Shown: one piece after another, positions 12,701 to 23,674 of the stretch
How positions within the stretch are numbered: the stretch's first letter is position 1
How the letters are laid out: every line of letters begins with the position of its first letter
From: Kryptolebias marmoratus
Lineage: Eukaryota > Chordata > Actinopteri > Cyprinodontiformes > Rivulidae
Assembly (NCBI RefSeq): GCF_001649575.2
Contig: NC_051430.1
Coordinates: 19,598,476-19,662,475, forward strand
DNA: 64,000 nucleotides
Direction of reading: 5' to 3'
Notes under the pieces: model-generated
The model's database searches: none
Told to the model about the DNA's origin: nothing
The model's input: the letters and a program-made list of their open reading frames with translations, nothing else
Program-made: the position numbers and the translations under genes

Positions 12701-15700
12701 CGGATACAAATGCAGAGGAAACCAGTTTTAATGTCTTTTACCTAACAGTTTGCATTTAGAAAATATAAACAAATACAGATTTTGATGTTTTGTAAAGAAA
12801 GATAGGTTTCTGTAATATACGAAGAATACCCTTCACAAACAATCAGCCAATTATTTGATAACTTTGGGTGGGTGTCAGGAGGGGTTTCCACCTAAGGTTA
12901 AAGGATGGATCATAGTTTATCTCCTGCCAAACTCCATCAGTAAACCATTAATAAACATTCACACATAAGAGTCTGACTTTTACTTTTCATTCAGTAGTTC
13001 TAATATAAAAAGAATAATCTGTTTCATTCTCTGATTTGCAACTTATGTGTTTAAGTTTATTAAGGTAATCTCTAGTTTTGTATGCAGCTGCTAAAATTCT
13101 GTTAGGACTGTAATATTTTCAGGAATAGAAGCTTAAACATCCACAACTTTATTGTCAGATCAAAGAAATGTAACAGATTTTATTACTTATTCTATGATCC
13201 AGTTCAGCACAAAACAAGTGAGCTGACTGGTTATTACCTGCCTGTGCCACAGCAAAAATATGAAATCAGGATTTGTTTTGAATCTTATTTTCCAAAGAGA
13301 AATAGCCAGTTATGTTTACTCACAGGTGTTTGTTTGATTGGGTTTTAGTCCGCTGTTCCATTCTGGCCTGAGAACGACACCAAGCGGCTGAAGATCAAAG
13401 TTGAAGGATGTTTAGCGCCTCCACAGACTATCGACTTCACGCGACCTGAGAACTGCCTGCTGCTTCACCTGGACAAATCTGTGAGTAGACACACACGGAG
13501 GTAACGCTCATTTAATCTTTACAAATCTTGTTTTAAATCTTTTTTTGTTTGTGTGTTTAGGTGGGTGGCATTATTGTAGATGTGAATCGGTCAGAGCACT
13601 CAGCCACAATTCGATTCTCCGAGTACCATGATGGTGCAGCCCCCTTCCTCATCATCAATCATACCAAAGATCAAACTCTTCAGTTCAATCAGAGGTAAGG
13701 AAACAGACTCGACGGTTAGGATGAGAGAAACCGTTTTCTTCTTATGTCAGTACCTACACAATCAGAACACAAAATGCTGAAACTGGTTGCATTAAATAGT
13801 TCTTACTTAGGATCTGCTCACTGCAGATTTTTTATTTTTTACTTTGAAAATGTATTACAGCGCTTACAGTGGACCATTGATTTTCTGTAAATCCTGTCTT
13901 TAAAGCTGTTTTTCTGCATGCAGACGAGGAATTTTGTCCATAGTTGGTGTTGACACAAGTTTCTCACGATGAGTGGATTTTGTTCTGCTGGAAATGCTCG
14001 TCTCCATGCACAGACTTAATGCATAAAGTCGTGGCTTTTTCTTTTTTTTTCTCAGAGTAGTAGATGAAGCTCCTTGTTGTGTATGTCTGAGCGTATCCAC
14101 AGTCTGGAGTGGAAAGGAACACACAACTAAGAAGTTTAACTTCAAGGTTCAACAAGTCATTTTGTAATGACTTTTGTTCAGCCAATAACAAACTTTATGC
14201 TGTGCTCATTATTGGATACGTCACTCTCACACAAACACCGAGGAGTGCAGCTGATGGAGACTGAACTTCAGAGCTTCTCACTGAAGGACTACAGTTCTTC
14301 CACCTGAACTGTAGTCTTTTGTTTTTAGTGTTTTTGTCTTGTGGGGGTTTTCTGATTGAAGTCAGCCAACCCCAAATTGTAGGATCTTGGAGTTCTTGGT
14401 GTACAGTATTCAAGTTTGCATTGCATTTATGGGTTTTGCATGTTTGATTAACAAAACTGCTATATTTATTTTGTTTGTTTTTGCAGCAGCCCTAAACAGT
14501 CTGGTAAATAACAAGTAACAGTGTTTGGTTTTTTTTTCTGATTTGCGATTTGTGTTGTGTTTGTGTCTTGTGTGGGTCATGCAGCCCTCGAAGGGAAACC
14601 ACGTGGGTGGCTGAAGAGCTGCTCGACCTTTCCTTCTCGTCGGAGGAGGACAGGTAGAAAAATACGAAAAGTAGAAACTCTTCTGACACGCTCTGAACTC
14701 AGGATACAACTGTGGGAGAACGAGTGGGAACAGGAAATAACAAACCCATAAAATGTATATCATCCACTCTACATGGATGAAACACACTCAAAAGTAACCA
14801 TGAATACGTATCAGTAAATTAGCAGGAATGCAGAAGTCATAAGAAATGACCTGCATATATTGTACAGAAACTGCTGAGCAGTTTATTTAAAGGATTTAAA
14901 CAGCTTAATGAACAGCTGAGGGCACTATGTGGACAAACATTATTTTGCCTAAAAAAACAGATCCAAGTAAAAACCAAGTACTGAGGACAGACATGCACCA
15001 ATGACAAATCAAAGAACTATGAACCTGTGTAACATTTAAAGTCACCGTGGCTTTGAGGGGTCAACACTTTTGAGCGCAGAGCGTGGTCAGCTGAAGAGTC
15101 CTGGTAGAAGAGCTCTGACTTTGTCTAATCTGCTCCCTCTAAAGTGACACACAGTTTTTGTTTTTCTACACAAGCACCTTATGTTGCATTAGCTACTATA
15201 TTATCCTCATTTTGTTTTTTATTACTTTGTAATATTTTAAAAGGAGCAGGTTATACATGTACAGCTGTTAGAGTTGGGATCCTGTAACCTCTTTTCTTCT
15301 TCTTTGCTTGTAGAAATATCTTGCTGCCGACTTGATGGGATTCTGTCAAAGATTTGACTCTTTCTCTTTCCAGCATCACTGTTGCATTGAGCAGGACTCC
15401 TTTTTTTTCCAGCTCTCCGTTTGTAGACTGGCTGCCGTATTTTCATTTTCCTGTGTGTGTGTGCTTTGTTTTCCCCTGAATTAGGATTAGTCCTGGTGTG
15501 AACTAGTGATGCCTACGCTAAACTTTCCTTTTCAGGAAAGACACTGGGAACATTTGATGTACGGTTCTGTCATATTTCTCTTTTAGCTGCTCAGTTTGTT
15601 TAAAACTGTTAATTTTTATATATGCCTGTTTTATTTTGGGTGGATGGGTTCTGCAAAGTTGTCTCCTGCTTCTCGCGCCGCCTCTTCTCGTTATTTTCAG

Positions 15701-18700
15701 CAATGTTTCAGTTCTAACTAACGGTTGCTGAAATGCCTTTGACCCCATTCAGCTCTCAGGTGGAGGCAGAGTCCGAGGAGCTGGAGGCTGGGAAAGCCGT
15801 GTACTACACCTGGAATAAGCCCACTGGATCCCGAGAGCTTTGCTGGAGGTGTAGCGGTTACACTGGGAAGCTGAATAATGAGGAGGTACTTCACCTGAGT
15901 TAGAACGATGAAAAGCTGTAGTTTACTGGAAGTTCTTACCCTAAAGCTCAGGTTGTTTTCTCGTACGTAGACCTTTTCTTCAGGACATTACATTGAAACA
16001 GAATGGGTGTTCTGTAGCTAAAGTTGCTCCTTTAGGATGTTGGAATAGGCTAAATGAAATTTGATGGATTTTTGACATCAACTGTTTATCTTTTCTTGCA
16101 TTTTAAGGACCTGCGTGAAGACATAAACAAGGAGGGAAGGCTGTTTGTCATTTCTTTTTTCGAAGGTAAAGTTGAAGAATCTTGAAATGTCCAGATCTCT
16201 TGGATTCTTTCATTTTATATTGACATAAAATGATGTTCACAGTTTCTATGTTTGTTCTCGTGGTGACTAAGTAAAGTTTATACAACTGGTTTCTAACTTG
16301 GCTGCAAATGATTCAGCTAGCTCCATTCTAACTTGTGTTCGTCTTTGAATTCCCATCGATTTCTTACTGTTCCAAAGGCTTAAATCAAGTTTTTCTTGTT
16401 GCTGTTTTTAATGAAAAGGTCTCCAGCGTGTTGTGCTGTTCACCGAGGATCAACAGATCTACAAGCTGCTGTGTGACAATGAAAAGGTGCAGCTGGCTGA
16501 ACAGGAAATCATCCTGTCGCTGCAGAGTATGGGCGTGTCTCTGGTCAACAACGCCAACAGCCAGGAGGTTTCCTATATTGGAATCACAAGGTGCTCTTTA
16601 ATTTTGTGCAAACAGTAAATTAAACGTCACATTTACAACTTGATGTTGCCGTGACAAAAAAAACAAAACCCTTCAGGCCTTATTTGATTAAAAACTTGCT
16701 GCTTGGTGTTTGTTTTAGATCTTAAACTTGTTGTTCATCTGAATGTTTTGTCATTTGAATCATCCCTCAACAGAGTGTTTGTAATTAAGTGCCATTTAAA
16801 AAAAACTATAAAAATAAGAGATGTAGGAAACCCAGCCAGGTTGAAGTGTTAAATATTAGTTTAACTCTTTAACCACAAGTCGTTTATTCCCGACTTTATG
16901 AAACTAAACCTGCTTTATTTTTTTTCTCTTTCGTCTCGTTAAGCTCTAATTTTGTTTGGGAGTTTAAGCCTAAGAAGAAGAGTCGATGGAAAGCTCTGAG
17001 CACTAAAGAAACTGAGCTGTTGGAGACAAAGTACATGGAGTACATGGAGTCTGGGCCCAGTGAGGAGCACACTGTTGAACTGGAGAACAACTTTCAGGTC
17101 GCAGCCCAGTTTTATCTGTTAATTATTAAGAGATAAAATCATTTGGTCGAACGTTAAAAGTTGGTTGGCTGTAGTTAAAAACCAAAACATGATGTTTGTT
17201 TTGTTGTTGTTTTTTTAATCTTCCAGGTGTCCTTCACACCTAATGGCATGAATATGAAAATGCATCAGCCAGTGGACGCTCCGATCAGGAGGCACTTCCT
17301 GCCTGGAGTGAAGGTGGAGTACAGCGTCTCACCACGACAGAAAACCTACCGAGTCCAAATCCACCGCATACAGGTTTACAGAAATTCTTATATTTATCTG
17401 CCATCAGCTTTAAAACGTGTATTTTAAACTGTAAATCAGAAGCAAACAACTGCTTGCTATGTAAAAAAAAAAAAAAAAAAAAAAAAAGTGAAAATGATAC
17501 TGGCCCTTTAAGAAATGAAACCTGTCTTCTGCTGCTGGGAAGCTTCTAGCTCTTATTTTCTTATTTTGGATCAGAGTTTGTTTTTATCCAAAGATTAGTT
17601 CTGAAGACGCATCCTTTCTTTCTGCAGATTCAGAATCAGCTGCCAGGAGCCATCTTTCCTTACGTTTTTTACCCCGTAAAGCTGCCGAAGTCAGTTACTA
17701 TGGATTCAGGTATGTTTGACGTTCTGTCTGTATTTCTTCTTTATCATAACCTTCTTTTAGTATACAGTTTGTTAAATAATTGTATTTCCATTGTTGCTGC
17801 AGAACCTAAACCTCTTACTGATATCAGCATTGTTACCAGAGCTGCGGGACACTCTGACATCTCTCGCATCAAGTAAATATTTACTCCTTTTATCCACGCA
17901 TTCCACTTTTTATGAGATGTTCATTACTTTCTGTTTATTTAAGACAAGATTAAATAGAAATGCACCAGTTTCCTATATTTGAATGACATCCAGTTGTCCC
18001 ATTTATTCCCAAACATCTGCAACATTTTCACCCTTTTACTTCCAAGTACCGTAAAACCTCTGCTCCCCTCCAGGTACTTCAAAGTGTTGATTCAGGAGAT
18101 GAATCTGAAGCTCGATCTGGGCTTCCTATATGCCATCCTGGACTTTATTACTCCGGAGAATGGCAGCATCCTGACCTCAGAACAGGAGGTCAGCAGTACA
18201 TCTAACACACCCTTTAATTTGATCAGAACTTGGAATAAAGGATTTCTATGTCTATAAACTCAACTCTTTTTGTTCTTTGTGATTCTATGTGTTTGTGTTT
18301 GCGATCTTTTCCAGGTTGAGCAGTTTATGAAGGACGTGGAGTACATAAAGACACAACTAAATCATGTCTCCACTGCCGATACATCTCCTATCAGTCTCTA
18401 TGAGTACTTCCACATTTCCCCCATCAAGGTGTGTAATATCCAGGAACAAACTATAAATGCTATTGTTTAGAAATATAAAAATCAAATTTCCTAAGCTGTT
18501 GTAAAATTCTCATCCATAGTTATTATATGAGCTGAAAAAGCAAGAATAAAGCAACATTAATATCTAGTTACAAACACAAGTTGCGGTGCATATTTTATTG
18601 GAAATGTGGTAATACGTGTTTTTGTTTTTTTGTTTTTTTTTATTATTTTTTAGCTGCATTTGAGTTTCTCACTGAGCACGGGAGGAGAGGACGGCTTGAA

Positions 18701-21700
18701 AGAGAAGCGAGAGAAAGAACTCATCCCCATCCAGTCCCTCAACCTGCTGCTGAAAAGCATCGGAGCGTCTCTCACCGACGTGCAAGACATTGTCTTCAAG
18801 TAAGAACGAGGCCCACATACCGTATCTACACACATCAACGTTCTTGTTTTCTGTATTAAGTTGTTTGATGCGACCTGACTGAATCTGTTTGTTTCAGACT
18901 GGCCTTCTTCGAGTTGACCTTCCAGTTCTGTACGACTCAGCAGCTGCAGTGGGAGGTCATCAGACATTATTCTAAGCAGGTGATGCACTGATCGGCCATA
19001 TTTCCATCAGCCTTTTTTTATCTGCATGTTAAAGCATTACTTTAGAAAAATAAAATAAAATGAAAGCTTGCCTTTTTTTCACTTTAAAAGTTTGCTGCTA
19101 AAGCCCTTTACCACATATTTGGTTTGTTTTGTCTTCATTTTCAATTGATTTTTTTCTTTCCTTGTATCCATAAAGTACAGAAAAAAACAAAGTCAGCACA
19201 GACAGTGGCACTCCAGCTTCTCTGTATGTCTATATTTCAGGCTATTAAGCAGATGTATGTGCTTGTGCTCGGTCTGGATGTGCTTGGAAACCCCTTTGGG
19301 CTGATAAGAGGATTGTCAGAGGGTGTAGAGGCTTTCTTCTATGAACCCTATCAGGTAAAAGCAAAAAATGCAACACACAAGAAAAGAAATCATCTCTGGA
19401 GACGTTCTGACTCGTCACAGTGGAGAAAGCACACGTGCCAAGATGGTGTTTTTCTTTTTGAAGTTACAAGATGTCTTGTTTTTGGGTTTGCAGAAGCTCA
19501 GCCATCATTAGTAAACCTGCACTTTCTCTGTTGTGACAATGTTTTAGCAGAAAATCACAAAATAGTTTTTACTTTTCATTCAGTGGTTCTACATTATTCT
19601 GTTTCTTTCTGTAGTTCAAGGACTCAGGAGATTGTGAGAAGTGATTAAAATATATTAAATACTTTAAATGTTTTATTGAGATAATAATCAGCATCAGTTT
19701 AAGTTAAAAGTCCTCCTAAAGCTTTGTCATCTTAAAACTGTCTTGGTTTCTTCTTTATGTTAAAGTGTTTATTTGGTTTTCAGGGAGCTATCCAGGGTCC
19801 TGAGGAGTTTGTTGAAGGAATGGCTCTGGGTGTAAAAGCTCTGGTTGGAGGAGCTGTGGGTAAGGAGAAGATGGTCTTCATCTCACAAGGGAACAAGAAG
19901 ATCTTAAAACCTGTGGATGAGATCTAAAGCAACAAATCTTTGTGTTTTTAAAAAGTGTTATTCTTTCACAATTGAAGAAAAATGTCCTAAGACATAGTTT
20001 GAGAGGGGAAAAAAGGATAACAATAGCAAAAGCATTATGACAGCTAGGAATGTGGCACTATAAAAACAAAAGAGTTGTACGTAACGTAGGAACCTTTGTG
20101 GTTGTTTTGTGCAGGGGGGTTAGCAGGTGCAGCCTCCAGAATAACAAGTGCCATGGCGAAAGGCGTGGCTGCAATCACCATGGATGAGGAGTATCAGAAG
20201 AAGAGACGAGAAACCATGAACAAGCAACCCAGTGGCCTCAGAGAGGGCCTGACCAGGGGTGGAAAAGGACTCGTTTCTGTGCGTTTGCACTGTTTTTATT
20301 CATCTATTTTGTGTTTGTCAGCAAAACGAAACAAAAATCGAATGCACTGTTCTGATATAAGCAGTTTGTTTGGTTTTATTTTGATGTTTGGGTGTGTGTT
20401 TTTTAGGGATTTGTCAGTGGAATCACAGGGATTGTTACCAAACCTATTAAAGGTGTGTTGAGATGGACCGCCTCGTAGATAAAACTTGACACCAGCTATA
20501 GAAACGTCCAACTAAATGTTGTGTTTTTGTGCAGGAGCCCAAAAGGAGGGCGCGGCGGGCTTCTTTAAAGGTGTCGGCAAAGGTTTGGTTGGGGCTGTCG
20601 CTCGGCCTACAGGAGGCATTATAGACATGGCCAACAACGCCTTCCAGGGAATCAAGAGGTACGGTCATTTCTGTCTGTGCTGCACCCGTGTGTGTGTACA
20701 GACACACACAGGTGTGTCTGTTGTGTCTTTGTGTAGCTGTTGGTGCCAAGCTCCTCAGGTTCAAAAGTCTTTCTGCAGGAAAACTTGAGTTGTATGTTGT
20801 ATCCTTCAGGAGTCGGCTCCTCATGATTCATGTCGGTGTTTGCGTCGTCTTGTTTTTTAGGGTGACAGAGACCTCGCAAGACGTCATATCTCTACGTCCT
20901 CCTCGCTTCATCCACGAGGACGGCGTCATACGGCCGTATAAAGAGAAGGAGGGCATCGGCAGCCAGATGCTGCAGGTAAGAACAGGCTGGAACGTTTCAA
21001 ACATTAAAACTCACCGATATGTTTTATTTTTTATGACCTTTTCGGGGTTTTCTTTAGAGGAAAATCAGCTCAGCAAATCATTTTACCTCAGGCTTAATTT
21101 ATAATTTTTATTTTGCTTTCTTTTAGTTGCATTAACACTTATTCACCAGGCACCAGGCAACCAGTTTTATCCAGATATAATTTTTTGTTTTGTGCCCTGT
21201 GATGTGTTACTTTTTTGGGGAGGAAATTAGGCTAGAACTAACTAAAGCAAATAAGAAATTGATCTAAATAAATATTTGTGAGTAAAGGGTTGACTATCCC
21301 TGGGTACTAGTAAGGCTGTAAAAATATATAAAGTTGACAAATTTTCCTGTCTGAAAGGCTCTTAAATACTGCAGGACCAACAAGACACAGGAAGTGACCG
21401 CAGCAGCTGTTTGTTAAACATCCTCCACATTCGCCCATTAATTTCTCTTTACATCTCTTAACACTTAAGTTGGCTAATAGGAGGTCAGAACTACACAAGG
21501 TTGCTAGTAAAACTGATCTTTTGTAGGAATTAAAAAAAAGAAAATGAGTGACAAATTCAAATTCCTCCCTATGATGTTGGGCTGCAGAGAACAGAAGAGT
21601 TTTAGTTCTCATTTTATAAGATATTAGCAGCTAAAAGTCTCTAAATACTGTCTGGTTTGTGTGATCGATGTCACTCATTCAATCCATCATCATCCTCATC

Positions 21701-23674
21701 AAACCTGTAAATGACTCTTCATCCCCCGTGGAACAACCCCAATGTTGTTTTCACCTCATCTTCCTCAAATTGTTTCTCTCAGCAGCTTTACACATAAAAA
21801 ATGAAGTGCTGTAAAAGTCTTTTACGTCATAAACAGGTGGACAGAATTAAACACTTATTGAGGCGAATTAGGTCGGACGGTTCATTAATGCTTTAAAAAG
21901 TCACCTCAAACACAGGAGGAGGGCTGGATTCAGGTGCCTGATGTCGTGTGTTTTATGAAACGAAGCGTTACCTGAAAGCTCAGACGTCTTCCAGTCCAGA
22001 GCAGCAGTTTGGGTGCGAACCAGCTGTCTGACCTTCCTTCTCCTCTTCTGTCATGTCCACAGAGGCGATGGGTCGTCAGTGAACCGAGTAGATCTTCCTC
22101 AGAGGATGAGAATGATGAGTAAAGCAGCTAGAAGTGACTGTAGACGTGTTTCAGGGTAGCGTCGGTGCTTTGTCTGTAGTCTGCTGGAGTTTTGTTGTTT
22201 TGTTTAGCTTATTTACTGTTAGTTGATATTTAAACAAACCAAAGAGCTTTAAAGACGACGTGAATGTGTGTTTCTGTTTTATGTTTTTACATCATTTCAG
22301 TTCATTACTTCTTCTTTTATTTGACTCTTTTTTTTTTTTGTTCTTTTTTTTTGGCTGTTTGTCACTGAAGGAATCCTTTATTATTTTCCTTTCATGAAAA
22401 AAAATGATCAAAACATTATAGTTTTACTTCATGAGTCTTTTCTTCATAAGCCTTTCATCAACTGCACTTTTGACTGTTGGTCCCAATAAACTTTATATCT
22501 TTTTAAAAAGCCTTTGTGTGTTTCATCCCTTCTGTTTCTCCAACCATCACATTGTTTGTTTTTCTTTTCACTCCTGGTTCATTCGGTCATCCTCCACTGA
22601 CTGCCTGTTCGCAGTCGTTTGGTGAATACTACCCCTGTTTACTCTTTTTAGTCTTGTTTCTTTTTTGAGTGTATTCTCTCTCTTTTGAACTCTCTTCTTT
22701 CAGAAAATTGAGAATGGACGTTTTGCCAAGTACAGGTACTTTGCTCACGCAGAGGTCAATAAGTCCGACTTCTTCATGATCACCAAGAGGTGAGTGACCG
22801 AGGAGGAAATCAGCTCTTTTATTGCTGGGTTCATATTTCAAACAGTAGAGCAAGACATTTTATTCTCTGCCAAACACAAACATGGAAAATAAAATTAGAC
22901 AAAGTAGATTTTTTGTTACCGTGATGATGTCACTAAAACCTAGATTCTCAGGTTTATGGATTATTAAACAGAGCATTTTTTAAAGGTAGTGAACTATTGC
23001 AAATGTAAAAAGTGCTTTTTTAAATTTCTTAGAGCCATGGCTTTCAGGTATTGGTGGAAAGCTGAACACCTTTTTTAAGTTTTCAGTTTTCATCCCAACA
23101 CATCACTTCCTGCTGGTGGAGTGTTGAGTTTCTGTCACGTTCTGTCTGTATTCCCGACCTCCAACCGGTGTGTCGCTTCCTCCCCGTGAGCCAAATCACT
23201 GTCGCTTTAACAAGCTTGTTTCGTTGCTTCTGTTTTCCAGAGGAATCTTTTTCGTGACCAAAGGCACATTTGGTCAGCTGACCTGCGAGTGGCAGTATCT
23301 GTTTGAGGAGTTCACCAAGGACCCAGTAATCGTGCAGAGCCGTCGACTTCGGATTGAGGCCAAGGTATAAAAGACTGCTCCGAGTTTTGTTGTTGTCCCC
23401 CAACCCCACCCCCACCCTTAAATATCTCTTTTAACATCTACTCTTCGGCTGCAGGAAAGGGTGAAATCAGTCTTCCACGCAAAAGAGTTCGGAAAGATCA
23501 TAAACTTTGAAACTGCTGACGTAGCCAAGGTAGGTTTACGGTTCGATCTTTAAGAACTGAGGCCAGTGTCTCTGAGTTTTTCTGCTTCAACTGTATTCAT
23601 TATGTTTCCAAACTTCTTTTCAGTGGGTTCTTGCCAAATTGGAGGAAGCCAGAGAAAATTTACCCAAATACTGA
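732..23674 (+). CDS. vps13a: VPS13A (chorein), bridge-like lipid transfer protein; 3' four-fifths of the gene
   Basis: Spliced CDS, partial at the 5' end. Exons: 732-868, 997-1129, 1420-1537, 1691-1835, 2000-2111, 2603-2778, 3403-3559, 3679-3758, 3860-3919, 4066-4264, 4425-4541, 4983-5086, 5317-5484, 5625-5932, 6043-6190, 6347-6518, 6731-6855, 6942-7111, 7260-7516, 7730-7914, 8004-8147, 8397-8606, 8718-8861, 8988-9089, 9176-9328, 9427-9685, 9836-9996, 10201-10304, 10411-10708, 11298-11434, 11567-11861, 12174-12278, 12420-12566, 13349-13480, 13561-13694, 15753-15885, 16108-16165, 16419-16590, 16944-17097, 17227-17373, 17628-17709, 17803-17872, 18074-18188, 18315-18428, 18654-18799, 18898-18979, 19241-19354, 19784-19859, 20115-20278, 20407-20452, 20535-20658, 20861-20975, 22704-22789, 23241-23364, 23455-23529, 23624-23674. 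All borders are GT/AG. The total of 7,844 nt (two nt finish a split codon) gives about 2,613 residues and a stop. The protein matches human VPS13A throughout: [11 protein letters not shown] early, [15 protein letters not shown] late. The family forms a long hydrophobic groove that carries phospholipids between ER and mitochondria, lipid droplets or plasma membrane; loss in humans causes chorea-acanthocytosis. The N-terminal chorein domain lies before the window. If exons are one-to-one with human, these are human exons 17-68 and 70-73 (inference). Confidence 0.95.
2608..2640 (+). other. vps13a: FFAT-like VAP-binding motif in VPS13A
   Basis: The exon at 2603 encodes [13 protein letters not shown]. 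The acidic lead (EED) followed by two aromatics, Asp and Ala (FYDA) fits the FFAT consensus, in which the aromatic-aromatic-Asp-Ala core docks on the MSP domain of the ER proteins VAPA/VAPB. Human VPS13A carries a known FFAT here (a FFDAPC-type core). The glutamate usual at core position 1 is leucine in this fish, so binding may be weaker or phospho-assisted. The motif identification is strong by position; the affinity is inference. Confidence 0.75.
3057..3305 (-). repeat. Inverted partial duplicate of the VPS13A exon at 997 plus its donor and intron
   Basis: Read on the minus strand, this intronic segment repeats about 1085-1319. It copies the last 45 or so bases of the exon (3 differences seen by eye), the GT donor, and about 190 bp of the following intron, with a divergent stretch in the middle where the lengths differ. 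The two arms face each other across four exons (1420-2778). On the minus strand it looks like coding sequence (…[11 protein letters not shown]…), but it is only an antisense copy with no upstream exon, so it is not a gene. Confidence 0.9.
4542..4982 (+). other. VPS13A intron
   Basis: Intron between two verified exons; nothing recognisable in it beyond AT-rich sequence. Confidence 0.8.
10709..11297 (+). other. VPS13A intron
   Basis: AT-rich intron between two verified exons; no RNA gene, repeat family or extra exon recognised. Confidence 0.75.
12567..13348 (+). other. VPS13A intron
   Basis: AT-rich. A stretch of about 25 bases near 12976 recurs with one change near 19567 in another intron, which suggests a very old dispersed repeat. 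Nothing else recognised. Confidence 0.7.
13695..15752 (+). other. VPS13A long intron with exon-like segments
   Basis: This 2-kb intron is much longer than its neighbours. The flanking exons join in frame directly (AG + C gives Ser), so no exon is needed here. It contains a perfect 11-bp hairpin (14287-14297 pairs with 14306-14316) and two pyrimidine-rich AG sites near 14486 and 14582 followed by GT, neither of which keeps the frame. Confidence 0.7.
17463..17487. repeat. Poly(A) tract
   Basis: A run of 25 A in a VPS13A intron. It may be the tail of a decayed retroposon or simple slippage; no body of a retroposon is recognisable upstream. Confidence 0.9.
20407..20975 (+). other. vps13a: VPS13A ATG2_C-like C-terminal helical region
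   Basis: Exons 20407-20452, 20535-20658 and 20861-20975 encode the glycine-rich amphipathic segment [16 protein letters not shown], then [16 protein letters not shown] and [16 protein letters not shown]. It resembles the C-terminal segment shared by VPS13 and ATG2 proteins, which contacts lipid droplets and mitochondria. It lies just before the point where the two alternative C-termini diverge. Confidence 0.8.
20976..22062 (+). other. VPS13A intron before the alternative last exon
   Basis: AT-rich, without recognisable genes. It ends in a long pyrimidine tract at about 22032-22060 and AG at 22061-22062, the acceptor of the alternative terminal exon. Confidence 0.75.
22063..22505 (+). CDS. 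vps13a: Alternative terminal exon of VPS13A (variant B type), coding 22063-22122 plus 3' UTR
   Basis: The acceptor at 22061-22062 follows a strong pyrimidine tract. Joined to the exon ending at 20975 (phase 0), it reads [19 protein letters not shown] and then the stop TAA at 22120-22122. An AATAAA lies at 22485-22490. In humans VPS13A variant B ends in exon 69, between exons 68 and 70, replacing the PH-like tail encoded by exons 70-73. This exon sits in exactly that place, with four regular exons following it. The product would lack the PH-like domain and end in a short Ser/Glu/Asp-rich tail. The splice is inferred from sequence. Confidence 0.75.
22123..22703 (+). other. 3' UTR of the alternative exon and following intron
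   Basis: T-rich sequence holding the AATAAA at 22485. In the long transcript the whole stretch is intron up to the acceptor at 22702-22703. Confidence 0.65.
22485..22490 (+). terminator. Poly(A) signal of the alternative VPS13A transcript
   Basis: Canonical AATAAA, 363 bases after the alternative stop codon, followed by a T-rich stretch. Confidence 0.65.
22704..23674 (+). other. vps13a: VPS13A C-terminal PH-like domain
   Basis: The last four exons encode a PH-like fold: [57 protein letters not shown] and a terminal helix [16 protein letters not shown]. In humans this domain binds the scramblase XK and helps place the protein at membranes. Only the long transcript contains it. Confidence 0.85.
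22790..23240 (+). other. VPS13A intron
   Basis: Intron between the first two PH-domain exons; nothing recognisable. Confidence 0.75.

Larger units (their letters stand above)
9427..17097 (+). other. vps13a: VPS13A VAB (adaptor-binding) domain region
   Basis: Exons in this span encode a series of diverged beta-modules, each with the hydrophobic-strand-then-Asn signature of the VPS13 adaptor-binding (VAB) domain: [12 protein letters not shown] (9427 exon), [12 protein letters not shown] (11567 exon), [12 protein letters not shown] (12420 exon), [13 protein letters not shown] (13561 exon), then [13 protein letters not shown] (15753 exon). In the family this domain binds Pro-x-Pro adaptor motifs and sets the target membrane. 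The invariant Asn of each visible module is kept. Module limits are estimated by eye. Confidence 0.75.

Noticed and set aside
14487..14503. A 17-nt microexon in VPS13A
   Set aside because: The neighbouring exons join in frame without it, and 17 nt (or 14 nt with the second AG) would shift the frame.
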